From the NCBI GenBank assembly GCA_944472155.2, contig OX235272.1:89906020-89970019 (forward strand): a stretch of DNA of 64,000 bases. Reading direction: 5' to 3'. The notes under the pieces are model-generated. The model searched no databases. It saw nothing but the letters and a program-made list of their open reading frames with translations, and was not told where the DNA came from. This document shows, one piece after another, positions 1-11,174 of this stretch. Source of the stretch: Trichobilharzia szidati (lineage: Eukaryota; Platyhelminthes; Trematoda; Strigeidida; Schistosomatidae). The position numbers and the translations under genes are program-made. Numbering within the stretch: the first letter of the stretch is position 1; every line of letters begins with the position of its first letter.

Positions 1-78
1 TGCAGACTGAATTCTGTCAGTCACGTTTGCAATGAAGCCACCATGCTGGGCGACTCGCCATTACGGTGCACCCACCAG
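1..78 (-). mobile_element. Family C (Cys-tRNA-derived element), terminal-repeat fragment
   Basis: The window opens inside a copy of the family seen complete at 52207-52645. It covers the end of the terminal repeat (gactgaattctgtcagtca, then gtttgcaa) and the start of the internal part (gccaccat, ctcgccattacggtgcac). It is truncated by the window edge on the left and breaks off on the right where a family G SINE follows. Strand is given relative to the tRNA-like head. Confidence 0.6.
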
Positions 79-110
79 TTTGTGTCCGATCAAAGTATCT
101 AATACAGCCG

Positions 111-322
111 TTCCTTTGCGTTCCCAGTAGAGCAAAGGGCTTGAAGCTAGAGCTTTGAAGATTCGGTAGCTGTGGTGTTTAGTTTTATGGGGTGGAGGTT
201 GCTGGCCTCATGCCCAACCTTTCCTCTTAACCGGTCTTATTACTGGTTTAGTGAGGTAGGGAAGTGTTCCTGCCGGTGATCGAACCCCGGTTGGCAAGCA
301 TTCTACCCCTGTACCGCCGCAG
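111..322 (-). mobile_element. Family G SINE (Gly-tRNA type), minus strand
   Basis: Read on the minus strand this is a tRNA-like head with an internal box B (ggttcgatcacc, degenerate) followed by the family body and a 3' end close to 'gggcttgaagc...' reversed, as in other copies (best at 22129-22364). The head is damaged at 290-322, where the acceptor-like segment is rearranged. It is probably inactive. The family 3' end matches that of the RTE LINEs in this window. Confidence 0.7.
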
Positions 323-1550
323 ATACGCCTTTCTGACCATCTAATAACACTTTTTACTCTCTCTTCTGTCTATTTAAATTTGAATGTAGAAAAAAGGAGG
401 CCAAAGACATTTTAGCTAAGTCTAAATTTATTACTTCATCTGTAACTGACTGAATTAAGAGGTCACTATTAAAATCATTTATTTTCCCTACTTGTATCTT
501 CGAACAAATTTATCATTTTTTTTAGTGTATAATTAACCTTTCAGTTTTTTAAAACGCAAATTCTAATTTTTATGTATCATCTTTTGTTTAAATATGTTAG
601 TTAAGTAATAATAATAACAATAATAGTAGTAGTAGCAGTAATAGAACAGTTTGCTTAAGGTCACGCAATTAATGAAATTGTCTTAATTTTCTTTAGTTTT
701 TTTTATCACTAATCATGCAAAATACTGAGAGAAGTTCAATGTTTTTCTTAGACAAAAATCGTTTTCAAAGAAAGTAAGTAGTCTTTCAGAGAGAGCAACT
801 GTGGATCAAGTTGAGGAAAAAACAAACAATCAATCAATCAATGAGATTAATTCTAAACTGTATTTTGTAATCAGCTCGGTTTTATTCATAATGATTATTG
901 GATTCTTGACCTTAAGATAAAATGAATAGCACTGTGCTAATAATACTGAACATACGTCTTATTCTATTTTTGAGACTGTAAGATATCCACTTCTTCTTCT
1001 GAACAGAAGCTGACGACCTAATAAGTGAAGATTAGAGTGTAATTAATCCAGTAGGAAAGTGTATACTGGTCACTGTTTGTTCATTGACCATATAGCACAG
1101 ATGAATCATGCAAGCTAATGAGAAAGGGGATTATTTCATTCTCATTAACATATACAGTTGATTTGGCACATTCTAAATAATCCTTCGTATGGCAGGATAC
1201 CTGATAAGGAATTATTCCGTGGTGGGTCTATTTAAGATAGGCTTAGACTGGTAGATTACTCTTCATGTACTGTAGGTTAATTGAAGGCAAAGTAAAACTC
1301 GGAGTCGCGTAAACGTCTATGAGATTTACAGAAGCATAAAAAACACAAAGAGGTTTTCATTAAGGTCGACAGTAACTACAAACTAATCCTGATATTGACT
1401 TTAATTGAAGCTAAACTTTATATAAATTAGTTGCAATATTGGTTACAGGGGAATGTTTAAACAATCCTAGATGTGATAGGAGAAACTTCTGGATTTTTAT
1501 AACTACTTTGGTATTATTTGTTTCTAACATGGTTTTGATTTACCCATAGA
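323..1550. other. AT-rich stretch without recognisable gene
   Basis: Only simple sequence is visible: (TAA)n/(TAG)n around 606-640 and a short (AATC)n at 827-842. A pyrimidine-rich tract ending in an AG near 1007 is followed by only about eight open codons, so I do not call an exon. Confidence 0.6.
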
Positions 1551-1678
1551 CTGACTGATTGGACGGAAATGTTCGACCTCGGTTGACAGATCGGCTCGTA
1601 GTGCGGATATTTCGATGATACCTGAGGGTTAACTTCAAGTAATTTCGTGGATGGTGACTGGTAGTGGAATCCAGGATG
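1551..1678 (-). mobile_element. Smalpha-type repeat, 3' portion only
   Basis: On the minus strand this matches the distal part of the Smalpha-type element: the hammerhead cleavage flank and helix I 3' arm (catcctggattccac) and the downstream conserved caccatccac, continuing into the 3' tail shared with 24826-24935. The tRNA-like head and the ribozyme core are absent. It abuts a family T element at 1681. Confidence 0.65.
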
Positions 1679-1680
1679 TT

Positions 1681-2127
1681 TGACCACGGATTGATATCAG
1701 TTAGAGAACCACTCAAAAACAGGGAGTACTGGACAGTTATTTCCTCAGCCTAGTTTGGGAATCAGCGCACCCACCACAAGGGTTCGAACCCAGGACCTTC
1801 CAGTTACAAGGTAAGCTCGTATACCATTCAGCCACTGGGACCTGATTCAGTGGCCAGCTCATGAATTCAAACTTCTACCAGTTCGTGATTTAGCGCGACC
1901 ACCAACCAGTATCATCGGGTCCCAGTAGCTGAGTTGTATATGAGCTTGCCTTGTAACCGGAAGGTCCTGGGTTCGAAACCCAGTGGGTTCTTACTGCCAG
2001 TGATTCCCAAACTAGGCTGAGGAAACGGCTGTCCAGTACTCCCTTGTTTTCAATGCTTCTCTTATTGATATCAGTCTGTGGTCAGACTTGTAAAAGCAAT
2101 TTGAATCCTTGCAAACCAACTCTTGAA
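1681..2127. mobile_element. Family T tRNA-like SINE, head-to-head inverted dimer
   Basis: The left half (1681-1856) is a minus-strand copy and the right half (about 1918-2127) a plus-strand copy, with the tRNA-like heads facing inward. The forward head carries box A-like agtagctgagttg and box B gggttcgaaacc; the reversed left head has the palindromic ggttcgaaccc. Each body ends in the conserved segment that contains tccagtactccc and tgatatcagtc. The spacer is short (about 60 bp), shorter than in the copy at 19942-20549. The right end runs directly into an Smalpha-type repeat. Confidence 0.75.
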
Positions 2128-2235
2128 TCCAGGATGCGCATGTCAGCGACATGTACCTGAATTCCCAGTGAGTGACAGTGACCTCATTGGGGACCGAACA
2201 GAGTACACACTATTTCACACTCCAATGAGTTACAC
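2124..2235 (-). mobile_element. Smalpha-type repeat, minus strand, ribozyme mostly deleted
   Basis: Reversed, it shows the post-cleavage flank (atgcgcatcctggatt) and the segment before helix I (ctcactgggaattc), but helix II and the GAAA segment are missing. It faces the plus-strand copy that begins at about 2233, forming an inverted pair. Confidence 0.6.
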
Positions 2236-2405
2236 AAGCGGTTAATGGACAACGCTTTAGTGTGTAAAACAATGGTTACCGTGTTCCATTCTCAGTGGGA
2301 ACACCATCACTCATTGGGAATGCAGGCAGATCCACCCGACGAGTTCCATATAGGACGAAATGCGCGTTCTGGACTCCACTTCTGGTCACCATCCACCAGA
2401 AATGT
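2233..2405 (+). mobile_element. Smalpha-type SINE-like repeat, plus strand
   Basis: It starts with a box A-like segment (gcggttaatggacaacgc, 2238-2255), then a degenerate box B region, the conserved caccatcactcattggg stretch, a hammerhead-like domain (2329-2390) and the tail tcaccatccacc. The Smalpha family of schistosomes is known to combine a pol III promoter-like head with a hammerhead ribozyme, and this order matches. Confidence 0.75.
2329..2390 (+). ncRNA. Degenerate hammerhead ribozyme (Smalpha type)
   Basis: Box 1 reads CCGACGA at 2336-2342 instead of CUGANGA, so U4 is changed to C. Helix II can form (GUUC with GGAC around a 6-nt loop), GAAA is intact at 2357-2360, helix III is minimal with a GCGC loop, and the cleavage triplet reads GUU. 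Helix I has a mismatch at its base. The U4 change makes normal cleavage unlikely. Confidence 0.65.
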
Positions 2406-2498
2406 TTGATATTATTTGGTAATTGACTTAAAATGTAGATGTGCATCCTTGTTAAGGCTTCATCAATACCAGTAAATTATTAGGTAATACTTCAAACC

Positions 2499-2740
2499 GG
2501 GTTGGTTGTTCACCAGTAGAATTCTGATCAATCACACCCCAAGTGGTGCTGGTCTGACCGCCGGCCGATGTATTACCATACCTCGCTTAGCCGGTAATAA
2601 GCCAGGTAGAGAGGGAAGGTCGGAAGTAAGGCTAACAGCCCCATAATGTAATAAAGAAAAATAATACAAGTGCCACTGAAACTTCAAAGGTCAAAGATTG
2701 AAGCCCTATATTCCCCTCGCAATGCAGAGGAATAAAATGA
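2499..2740 (+). mobile_element. Family G SINE, plus strand
   Basis: The head is strongly degraded (box A ccagtagaattctga; box B region rearranged), but the body (aagccaggtagagagggaaggt, then cccataatg, then gccactgaaacttcaaagg) and the 3' end (gaagccctatattccc, then gaggaataaaatga) are clear. The 3' end ends in an A-rich tail. Confidence 0.7.
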
Positions 2741-3375
2741 TAACTTCAAACAGCCGACTAAATACCTCTGTACCACCTTCTTTTATCTGAAGCTTCTTAA
2801 CAAGTAGTCAAATAATATCAACATAAGTGGCACGATGGTTTCCTTATTTTCCCATTATACGACGGATTTAAACAGGTGCAAATCATTCAATGCTGGATCA
2901 AATGTAAACTAAATAAATCCACCGCAAAGTTCCTGAATTCATTACTGGAGGAAAATAAGTTCTCAATCATATGCAGGTACATCTTGATAACAAAGATAAA
3001 AAAGCATTGAATTCAGATAAATGGAGTTCTCATGCACTAACAAGCAATAAATTATTATTACTATTCATTCTTTGTGTTCTGAGTAGAGTGCAGGGCTTCA
3101 CATCAACTGTAACCAAAAATAAGAAAAAAAAATAAAATAAACATGCATATCTCTGCCCTATTCATTTCTCTGTCAGCCCTTTCAAATGGCTTTGAAGCTA
3201 CCACAGGAAACGTCGAATATTCCTAAAGAGCCAAGAGAAGCAACTGGAATAAGACGCGAAGTGTTGATTTCAGACACCTGAAATATAATTTGACCTCTTT
3301 ATTGAGAAGACAAGAAAAGAGAGGGACCCGACGTCGTAATACGCATTAAAATGATGACGAAACCATGTAGAATAT
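2741..3375. other. AT-rich stretch, nothing recognised
   Basis: No repeat family of this window and no open segment with good splice signals was seen. A short poly-A interval lies at about 3120-3140. Confidence 0.5.
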
Positions 3376-3610
3376 TTTTTTATTCCTTCACGTTCCCAGT
3401 GGAACTTAGGGCTTCAAGCTAGAAGCTTGACGTTCCTGTAGCAGTGTTTATTTTTACAGGATAGGGTTACTAGCCTCATGCCTAACCTTTCCTCTTTACC
3501 AGCTTTTTATTTCTGGCTTAGCAAGGTAAAGGAGTGCTTCGGCCGGGGATCGAACCCTGGGCCATGTACGTGGTTGGCGAACGTTCTTACCGCTATGCCA
3601 TCGACGCACA
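3376..3610 (-). mobile_element. Family G SINE, minus strand, nearly full length
   Basis: From right to left it has the acceptor-like end tgcgtcgatggcatagcggt, box B cagggttcgatcccc, body, and the 3' end gaagccctaagttccactgg followed by an A-rich tail (the poly-T at 3376). The acceptor-stem-like first bases (GCGTCGATGG) are retained, so the head can still be drawn as a tRNA-like fold. Confidence 0.8.
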
Positions 3611-3894
3611 TGTAGAATATGGGTAACATATTTCGGAAGCCACTTCTCGAAAGCAGAACCCGTTGCTTACCACTGGGATTCCACTCGAGGTTGGAACACC
3701 TGTATTTCTGCTTTACTCACGGTTAACATAAAGTCTTAATTACTTCGTATTGTTGATCAGCAATCTATGTAGGAACTCTTTTAATTTTTAATTTTGATTA
3801 CAGCTTGATTCCACACCGTATTTTCAGTACAAGTATGGAATTTTCAGCATGGATATCGGTAGCCCAAATTTCGCAGGCCGACCATTGATATCAG

Positions 3895-3975
3895 GTGGGC
3901 GTCGGCAGGGGATCCAACCCCGGACCATGTGCATGGTCGGCGAGAGTCCTAACCACTGTGCCACCGACGCACACA
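3895..3975 (-). mobile_element. Family G SINE, isolated tRNA-like head
   Basis: Only the head is present. Reversed it reads tgtgcgtcggtggcacagtgg and then a box B of gggttggatcccc, with a short remnant of the acceptor complement (gccgacgccc). Beyond 3895 the sequence departs from the SINE body, so this copy is truncated just after the head. Confidence 0.65.
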
Positions 3976-4535
3976 TTGAATTCATTGAATTACCAGAACT
4001 TATATGATGCATTACAGATAACAATACAATGGAATTTTGTTTATTCTTTGTCTACATGTATATTGTTGTTAGACGGATGAAAAGTGAAATACTAAACTGA
4101 TATTCAAACCATTTCATCTTCTAAGTCCCGTCAATAAAACCATAAAATTCAATTCGCCTGTAAAGAACACACCCTTATTTTGTTTGGTTTTTATGGGTCT
4201 TAGATGTAGATAGGTATGAAAACCTAACTCCAAAGGATTTAACAATGCAAAAGCCATCATTTTACTTATACTGAATAGAAAACACGATTAAGTGAGGACA
4301 TTTTCAAAGATATCTAGTATCCGGCGTAGTGTACATGTCAATCTTTCCATTATCAAAGAAGAATGGACATATTTATTGTACTAAAAAATATGCTGAGTTT
4401 CATTGGCTATGAAAAAAACCTTTAATGTGTATTTTGGAAGATATTTTGCTGTTTTACACGAATGTCGTATATGCTCATCTGTTTTGTTGAATAGTAAACA
4501 CGTGTTTAGCGACAAAATAATATCTCATTTGTTAG
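3976..4535. other. AT-rich stretch, nothing recognised
   Basis: An 84-codon open frame overlaps 4403-4657, but its second half lies in a family T repeat, so I read it as chance. No other signal was seen. Confidence 0.5.
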
Positions 4536-4760
4536 ATTTTCGTCATGAACTAACACTACTCAGAGAGGTCATTGAAAATCAGGGAGGACTTAACAGTTGT
4601 CTCATCCTATTTTGGGGCTCTTCGTCAACTAGCGCCCACGACCCCGTCAGAGATTGAACGTGAGATATTCAGGTTGGGAGACCAAGGTCGTTTACGACCA
4701 TTAAGCTACAAGGGATGCGCGGAATGCAACGATCCGTGAATCCCAACTTTTTTAACTCGA
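4536..4760 (-). mobile_element. Family T SINE, divergent subfamily, minus strand
   Basis: The copy begins with the subfamily terminus ttagattttcgtcatgaac, followed by the tail segments gaaaatcagggagga and tcatcctattttggg. A degenerate reversed head (gagattgaacgtgagat, then ttcaggttgggagacc) follows. The same terminus appears at 16650 and 49200. Confidence 0.65.
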
Positions 4761-5454
4761 ACTGATTTTGATTTGTGACGAAAATCTAGTCCAGAATTCA
4801 CACAAATCCTATTATCTGGAAATAGCATCTCATGAAATATGCTCATAAAACCAGACAGTTCATTTAGAGTACATGCTACTGCTGCTGCACTTTAACTCAT
4901 AAACGTAGCTGGAGATGACAACAGCAGAGTACTTATCCAGATTTGATCTGACTTACTGAGTATGTCGTGCTACTGGGAAACACCTTTTTATGGAGCTTTT
5001 TATTCTTTTACTGATTCTAAAAAGTACTGCTCCCATCCCGGATAGGAGACGAATAAAGACTCTCAAAGGACTGAGATGAGGGCTCCTATCCTGTTTTCTG
5101 ACAACATATGCCAAGGAATCAGGGCCTGAAACACAAACGAATATTCCCCAAATTTGTCTCAAAGTTGAAGAGTGTCAAGATGGAACTGAAAAACAATGAA
5201 TGTATGTATAATAGCCGGTTTCAGTGGAAACACTGACTCATATATGCGTCTCTAACTGAAAAACTTGATTTAAAATTCTGAATCTTGCAAACACTACCAT
5301 TCTTCAATTATGCATTTGTGTTCATGATTTCCCGTTGACAAATCTCACCACCAATATCCCAAAGCAGTGGTGATCACTGCGACCAGATGTATCAATCGGA
5401 AATCACAAATTTTATTGAGTAAATTTAGGTCAACCTCATTTCTTAAGAGATAAT
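4761..5454. other. AT-rich stretch, no assignable gene
   Basis: No repeat of this window is recognisable. Moderately GC-richer sequence at 5345-5600 contains the candidate exon described separately. Confidence 0.4.
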
Positions 5455-5546
5455 TGTACCATCTGAGTGAAGTCGCTGGAGAATCACCGCACAGTGAGCA
5501 GCAAGAATATCCAGTGGAGAAGTACCAAGCTGGACGAAAGAAGAAT
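5455..5546 (+). other. Candidate coding exon, unidentified
   Basis: This is an open segment between a stop (TAA at 5452-5454) and a donor-like AAGAAT/GTATGT at 5546/5547. Its translation, including SEVAGESPHSEQQEYPVEKY, is hydrophilic and compositionally protein-like, unlike most chance frames here. The acceptor is unclear because no strong pyrimidine tract precedes it. It could equally be a fragment of an unrecognised mobile element. I cannot assign a family. Confidence 0.25.
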
Positions 5547-5795
5547 GTATGTTTTTTTAACGGGTCATCATCACCAAGCAGGTCAGAATGACCTTGGCTC
5601 AATCAAACAACACATTGTCAATGTATCACACAACTACTAAGAGAAGCATTAGTATTATAGATTTAACAAGGATAACGATAAATAATTAGGATCAAGAGAA
5701 TGTATGATATGCCAAAGTCAGGACAATGATATGCAGACTAGGAGTAAAACGTATAATAGTTTTAAAGTTAGTCGAAACATCCAAATGTATATCGA

Positions 5796-6040
5796 TTAGG
5801 CTTTTTTTGTTGTACTACTTAGTGCTATTACTCGGTTTGTTAGACGCTTAACTAAGGCAGCCTCTAAAGAAAACAGATGAGATGAATTAAAGTCTGAACA
5901 TCTATTAGAATGCGTTGGCTTTTTATAAAGGCTAGTATGCAGTTTGCCTTCTTCTGTTCGTTTTATTCTACAATGTAACATAGCTAATTCTCCCTGTTCA
6001 TTTTCCGATTCGTGTGTGCATTTTATTCCCTTTATTAGTG
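5796..6040 (-). pseudogene. Penelope-like element reverse transcriptase fragment
   Basis: The minus-strand translation contains ESENEQGELAMLHCRIKRT followed by GKLHTSLYKKPTH and DFNSSH. This is the order found near the end of the RT domain of Penelope-like elements: a segment ending LPFLD-like, a basic RT...GKL stretch, then a YRKPTH motif, then FNSxHP. Reading is open for about 80 codons (5799-6040). Upstream RT motifs, including the catalytic YxDD, and the downstream endonuclease are absent. Schistosomes carry Penelope-like elements (Perere-10/Cercyon type). A truncated, inactive copy is the simplest reading. Confidence 0.75.
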
Positions 6041-6078
6041 TATGTATCTAAATGAAGCAAGAAAGTTGTGTGAGTACC

Positions 6079-6125
6079 TTGATATGATGAGTGCGATCAA
6101 TAGTTTGTGCTCGAAACGTCATCAG
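6079..6125 (+). ncRNA. Hammerhead-like motif, Penelope-associated type, degenerate
   Basis: Helix I can form from TTGAT (6079-6083) and ATCAG (6121-6125). Box 1 is ATGATGA (6084-6090, C3 changed to A). Helix II is imperfect (GTGC with GCTC). GAAAC at 6113-6117 is followed at once by GTC (6118-6120), so helix III has almost no length, which is typical of the minimal hammerheads described in Penelope-like elements. It lies about 40 bp beyond a Penelope RT fragment but on the opposite strand. Confidence 0.4.
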
Positions 6126-6212
6126 TAAATATTATTGTACAACAATGTGTGATTTATCAAAATAAAATCTTATTTATAATGGACTTATACTGTAACAAAA
6201 TGCCCAAGTTTT

Positions 6213-6425
6213 ATACTGGCCAATCCATGAATTCTTCCAATTCGTGATTTTAGCGCGACCATCAGCAAACCGATGTCTTCAGACACTATTTGTCATCACT
6301 CCCGTACCGGTGGACCCCCACTCATCAAGACTTGTCACTAGAACTTCAGCCAAATTCTCATTGTAGCCAATCACTAGTGAACATCAGATTAATTTTCAAG
6401 AGTTAGTGTGTAGGGACTTGATTCA
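6213..6425 (-). mobile_element. Family T SINE, central part and outer end
   Basis: This contains the family T centre (ccaattcgtgattttagcg, then tcactagaacttcagccaa, then cagattaattttcaagagtt) and ends at tgtgtagggacttgattcac. There is no tRNA-like head. The same centre occurs between the inward-facing heads of family T dimers. Confidence 0.65.
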
Positions 6426-6432
6426 CCACTTT

Positions 6433-7165
6433 TATTATTATTGTTTCCTTTAATTCCAAGAGGAACATAGAGCTTCAGCCACGCATCTCCATCGCGTTTG
6501 GTTCTCTGCTATAGTCTTCACCTGGCTCCAAGTCTGCCCACATGCCTTCATCTCCTCTTCACATGACCTCCTCCAAGTCACCCTTGCACTGACGACCAAC
6601 TCGTCGCTTCCCTTTCGGTTTCCACTCAAGGGCTTGTCTAATGATGTCACTTGATAGTTTCCCCAGAGTATGGCCAATCCATCTCCATTTCTTCCTGCTT
6701 ATTTGTTTCACAATCGGTTCCTGGTTGGTTCGCTCATTGCCAGAGATCCCTGTTGCTGATCTTTTCTGGCCGGCCATCTGATCTTGAGTATTGAGCGAAG
6801 ACAACTGTTAATGAAGGTCTATAGTTTGTTTGAGATGCTCTTTATGACGCGCCAAGTCTCTGATCCGTATAGTAGCACTGACTCCACACTGGAGTTGAAA
6901 ATTCGGATCTTATTTTTCATGCTGAGTGCTGTTGACCTCCACACAGACTTGAGAGTAGTGAAAGCTTGTCTTGCTTTTCCGATTCTTGCTTTGATATCCT
7001 CGTCAGTACTGTCCGCTTGTAGCTGAAACGATGCTTCCCAGGTAGGTAAAAGAGGTTGTTTCTTTCAGGTTCCTTCCATTTATGCTGACTGTTGTCTGTT
7101 GTTGGTGGTGTTGCCCAGGAATCTTCATCACCTCTGTTTTCTCTGATTCACCACTGAACTCCTGA
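6433..7165 (-). pseudogene. RTE-clade LINE, 3' fragment
   Basis: This is a 5'-truncated, minus-strand copy. Its translation in shifting frames gives a KTEVMKIPGQ-QQ-rich linker, SINGRNLKE, SFTYLGSIVS, then KWRWIGHTLGKLSSDII, QALEWKPKGKRRVGR, TWRRSCEEEMKACG and WRCVAEALCS. These are the region just after the RT palm and the conserved C-terminal domain of schistosome RTE elements (SR2/SR3-like). The left edge has a (TTA)n tail. At least two frameshifts separate the open segments (6450-6677, 6559-6804, 7003-7165), so the copy is dead. Confidence 0.85.
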
Positions 7166-7867
7166 AAATTTGAAATTCCGTTTAAGTCAACTATACAAAT
7201 GAGAATAATCTGGTCTCCGTTAACAAAAGCAAGTCTAATCAGAAGACTCTTCATAAGTCTCTATTGTTAAGGAATTACTTTATGCAGGGTAAGGAAAAAT
7301 ATCAATTATTCAACCTGATTAACACTAGCAACGATAATTAATTCAACAGAAGTCTGTAAATGCAGAAGTGAAGATTCAAAACGAGTCAATCATATAAACA
7401 ACAATAGCAGCAATACGAGAGATAATAACAGAAAGGTATCTTGAATAAAATCAGGTACTAAATTCAAGTGTTAACTTTACTGACGATACTGTTGATATTG
7501 ATGATGATGATTATGACACCCAACCACCATTCACAGAATTCATTTCATATTTTCCCATATGATTCATTTGTGCAGAATGCATATAATAATAATCTAGTGT
7601 AGGTGTAATGTAAACGTCTGAATGAACAACTTTTCTAATTAACTTCTCAGTAGGTGTTCTTGTAATATGTTAATTGGATGTATAAATGTGATGATAGCAG
7701 CAAAAAGACATGACTGAATAGTAGTTGAGTTACTAACTAACTAATACTTCACAACACTTTTTAATTGTAATTTATGTAAAATGAAAATTTCGCTTATAAT
7801 TAATCAAAATTTGGTTTTAGTTTAAGATGTAAAATATATATATATATATATATAGCACATTACTATT
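7166..7867. other. AT-rich stretch with short (TA)n tract
   Basis: A (TA)n microsatellite sits at about 7831-7853. No gene or known family was recognised. Confidence 0.5.
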
Positions 7868-8890
7868 GTTATTGGTTTCTTTTGGGTTCCTAGTGGAAAA
7901 TAGGGTTTCAAAAGGACGTCTCAACTTTGTTTGTCCTATTTTTCTGTGATCATCTTAGGCTCCTCCTACAGCTGCTCACATCACACCATCTCCTCCATGT
8001 CACCCTTGGACCAATAGCTAAATCTTAGTCCCCATTCGGGTAGCATTCAAAGGTCTGCTTGTCGTGTGGTGACACCCAATAGTCTCCTTGGAGTCTCGCC
8101 AATCCATCTTCATTTTCTTCTACATATTTTTTGAGCAATAGGCTCTTTTTTGGTATACTGTCAGCTGGAGTTTCTTGTTGCGAATCCCTTCTGGCCAGCC
8201 ACCTGATATTCAGTACGGTAACGGAGAAATAAGCTGTTGATAAAAAATTCTGAAGTGGCCTGAAGTGAGCGCCAAGTTTCTGACCTATATAGAAGCACTA
8301 ACCGACTTGAAATTGACCTTGGAAATTGCATATTTGTTGTTTATGCTGATTGTAGTAGATATCCAGAATGATTTCAGAGTGGTTATGGTTTACCTTGCCT
8401 TTCAGATTCTGCTTGATTTTGATACTTTCATTCGTGTCGTCCGCCTGTAGTTGAAACAGCACCGTCTGGATAGGTAAAGGAGGTGAACTCACTCAAATTT
8501 CTCCCGTTAATAGCAATAGGTGTTTGTTTTGGCTAGTTGGTTACCTTCATCATGCCTGTCTTGTCTTTGTACACTCGAATTCCTGTTTTTAGTGCTTCTT
8601 CTTTCAGCCTGTTGGTTTTCACCTATAAGTCTTCGAATTTATGTGACATTAGATGTAAATGATCCGTAAATTCCATTTCTTCTAGAGTCTTCTTATCGGC
8701 ACAGTGTATTCCTGTCTTCTCGCTGCCCACTCATGGTGTGTCGCATAATCCAGTCCACCACAATGAGGAGTATCATCAGTGATGCTACACAGCCGTCTTT
8801 GACTCATATATTCACTTAAAAGACATCTGTGAGTTTTCTCTTGTGAATCACTTGACATGCGGCACTCCATAATGTTGAAGTAATTTAACA
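7868..8890 (-). pseudogene. RTE-clade LINE, older 3' fragment
   Basis: The minus-strand copy starts with the RTE 3' end (gaaaccctattttccact reversed at 7890) and runs through the C-terminal domain into the linker and the end of the RT domain. Open pieces include QTPIAINGRNLSEF-like and, at 8682-8880, a segment ending HCGGLDYATHHEWAARRQEY that corresponds to the VDWIM region of RT in a shifted frame. Many stops and frameshifts indicate greater age than the copy at 6433. Confidence 0.75.
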
Positions 8891-9865
8891 CCTATCTCCT
8901 ATACAAAGGAAAATGCTTTTGATTGTTCTTTACTGCTTATTGATTATAAATAGGGCAAAGTTAAACTATCATAGTTAAAGTCAAGGTTTGTCAAAAGTTA
9001 ATGCTAAAGCACCAATTCGATTTTGGTTACGCTATGAAACTTCATTTCAAATCAAATCATCCCCGCCTTTGTCGATTCGTTAAGAGTGGGTACATTATTC
9101 TACTTATTCCCCAGGTTCCTTTTTCTGTAAATTCACACTAGTAGGCAGGGTTACGTTTAAAGTTAGGATTCTTGCTTAGAGTTAAAGGAAGGTTAAAGAA
9201 CAGTTTCAGGAATACCAGTGGATTTCTAAGTACTATGATATACAGTCACCTGGGTGAATACATCCATCGCGCATGATAAGATTTCTGTATGGATTGTCTT
9301 TCAGGTACCTTGTAGAGATCCCTACAACACCAAAGAGGCAGCTATTCGAAGTAAAATCATGTTTGTAATGTTTGAATGTTTAAGGCTACTGTAGTTTTGG
9401 CCATGGTAGTTTGACTTCCCCAAAATTAGTATCCTCAAGCAAATTAAATAAAAAAATAAATCTACTTTGATTAACATTCAGACAAAGTCAGGCTGATACA
9501 TCTTAATTCTAAAACAGTCAGACGATTGAACTTCATAAATGTGAGAAGAATGCTTCATATGACATGGGGAATTTGTTTAATTTGCAATTAAATGTATTTA
9601 AAGATCTCAACTTTTCTCCCTGCACCCATATAATATTCTACATTATCATTTTAAGTTACGTACAAACATTTATATCACCAGCATAACCAAATTAATTATT
9701 AAAGAATAATACTGAAATATGGCTTCACTACGTACAGACAAGATTTTAGATGTTGTCGATGAAGCATGTAATCGGGATTAAGAGGGTATTTTTCCGTAGA
9801 TGTGAGACTATCATGACGCATACAAAGAAACCAGTATTCGCCGTAGTGCCGACGAGTATGTATGC
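8891..9865. other. AT-rich stretch, nothing recognised
   Basis: No open segment with convincing splice signals and no repeat of the families in this window was seen. Confidence 0.5.
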
Positions 9866-10132
<267 letters not shown>

Positions 10133-10225
10133 TATACAGCTTTTCCTCACAATGATGAACTCAAAGTTCGCACATTTCATCTTATACTGAACTTAAACGA
10201 ATCCAATCAGTATATGTTCAAACAA

Positions 10226-10470
10226 TGGTATCGGTAGTTCTGGGCTGAATACTCGCCAGCCACACACAGACACACGTAGCCTCGGTTCGACTGCTGGCCG
10301 ACCAACTCCCAAACCTGCCTTGTCTAGTAGGGACTCCGGTAAAGAGGGACTGTTGGGCGTAAGGCTGTCTATCCGCTTACTGGGCCAGTAAAACAGACGC
10401 TACTGCTACTGAAACTTTAAAACTTGACGCTTCGTTGTCGACTCGGAATGCATAGGAATGAACAAAAAAA
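10226..10470 (+). mobile_element. Family G SINE, plus strand, degraded
   Basis: It has a head with tagttctgggctgaatactcg and a box B-like cggttcgactgc, then the body (actccggtaaagagggactg, cgcttactgggcc...) and a 3' region (ctgctactgaaacttt) ending in aggaatgaacaaaaaaac. The final gaagccctat motif is rearranged. Confidence 0.6.
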
Positions 10471-11174
10471 CAAAACAACGAAAGTTGCATAGAATATCTG
10501 TCTAGCAACTGTTTGCATGACTCTACCCCATCTAGAAAATCAGCACATATATACATGTACATTTATACAAGGTAACAAATGAAAGAAATTGTATTCTATT
10601 TCAAATTTATTTATCACCTGTAGAATGAATAAATGAAAACATTTTCATTAAAAAAAAAGAACAAAAAAGAAACAACTCTGATTGACATTCAGGCAGTAGT
10701 ACAGTTTTTAATGAAACACATATATATATGTGTATATATATAGACACATCAGACAAAATGAAACGTGCCTGTTTCAACCAACTCTGTGATGCTCCTCCTC
10801 TGTTGTCGTTTTTTTCTGCATTTTACACCTTTGCAATTTGTATCACTCTCTAAGTTACAAGCAACATTTCAACACAAATGATTCATTCACGTTAGTTATT
10901 TGTGCTTTTCAAATTTAATTGTATTTCCCTCTCGCATTGTATGAAATCAGCCTTTCTTCTCTGCCTGTATTGCACTCATTAGTGTATGTAGACTGCCTAT
11001 AGAAATTTCAGTTGAAAAAAAACACAGTGTAATTAGTAGTATTAGTAGTAGTACTAGTAGTAGTATCAGTAGCATAAGAAGCAAAAATACTTTAAAAAAG
11101 TGATATGTATCGTTGATTATTGATATGATGGTAGGGTGAAACAGTGTAACATGTGTCTATAATTAATAGATGCT
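10471..11174. other. AT-rich stretch with small simple repeats
   Basis: This holds (TA)n-type sequence at 10720-10742 and (TAG)n at 11034-11072. No recognised repeat family. It lies directly upstream of two short open segments (11175-11372 and 11567-11860). Confidence 0.5.
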
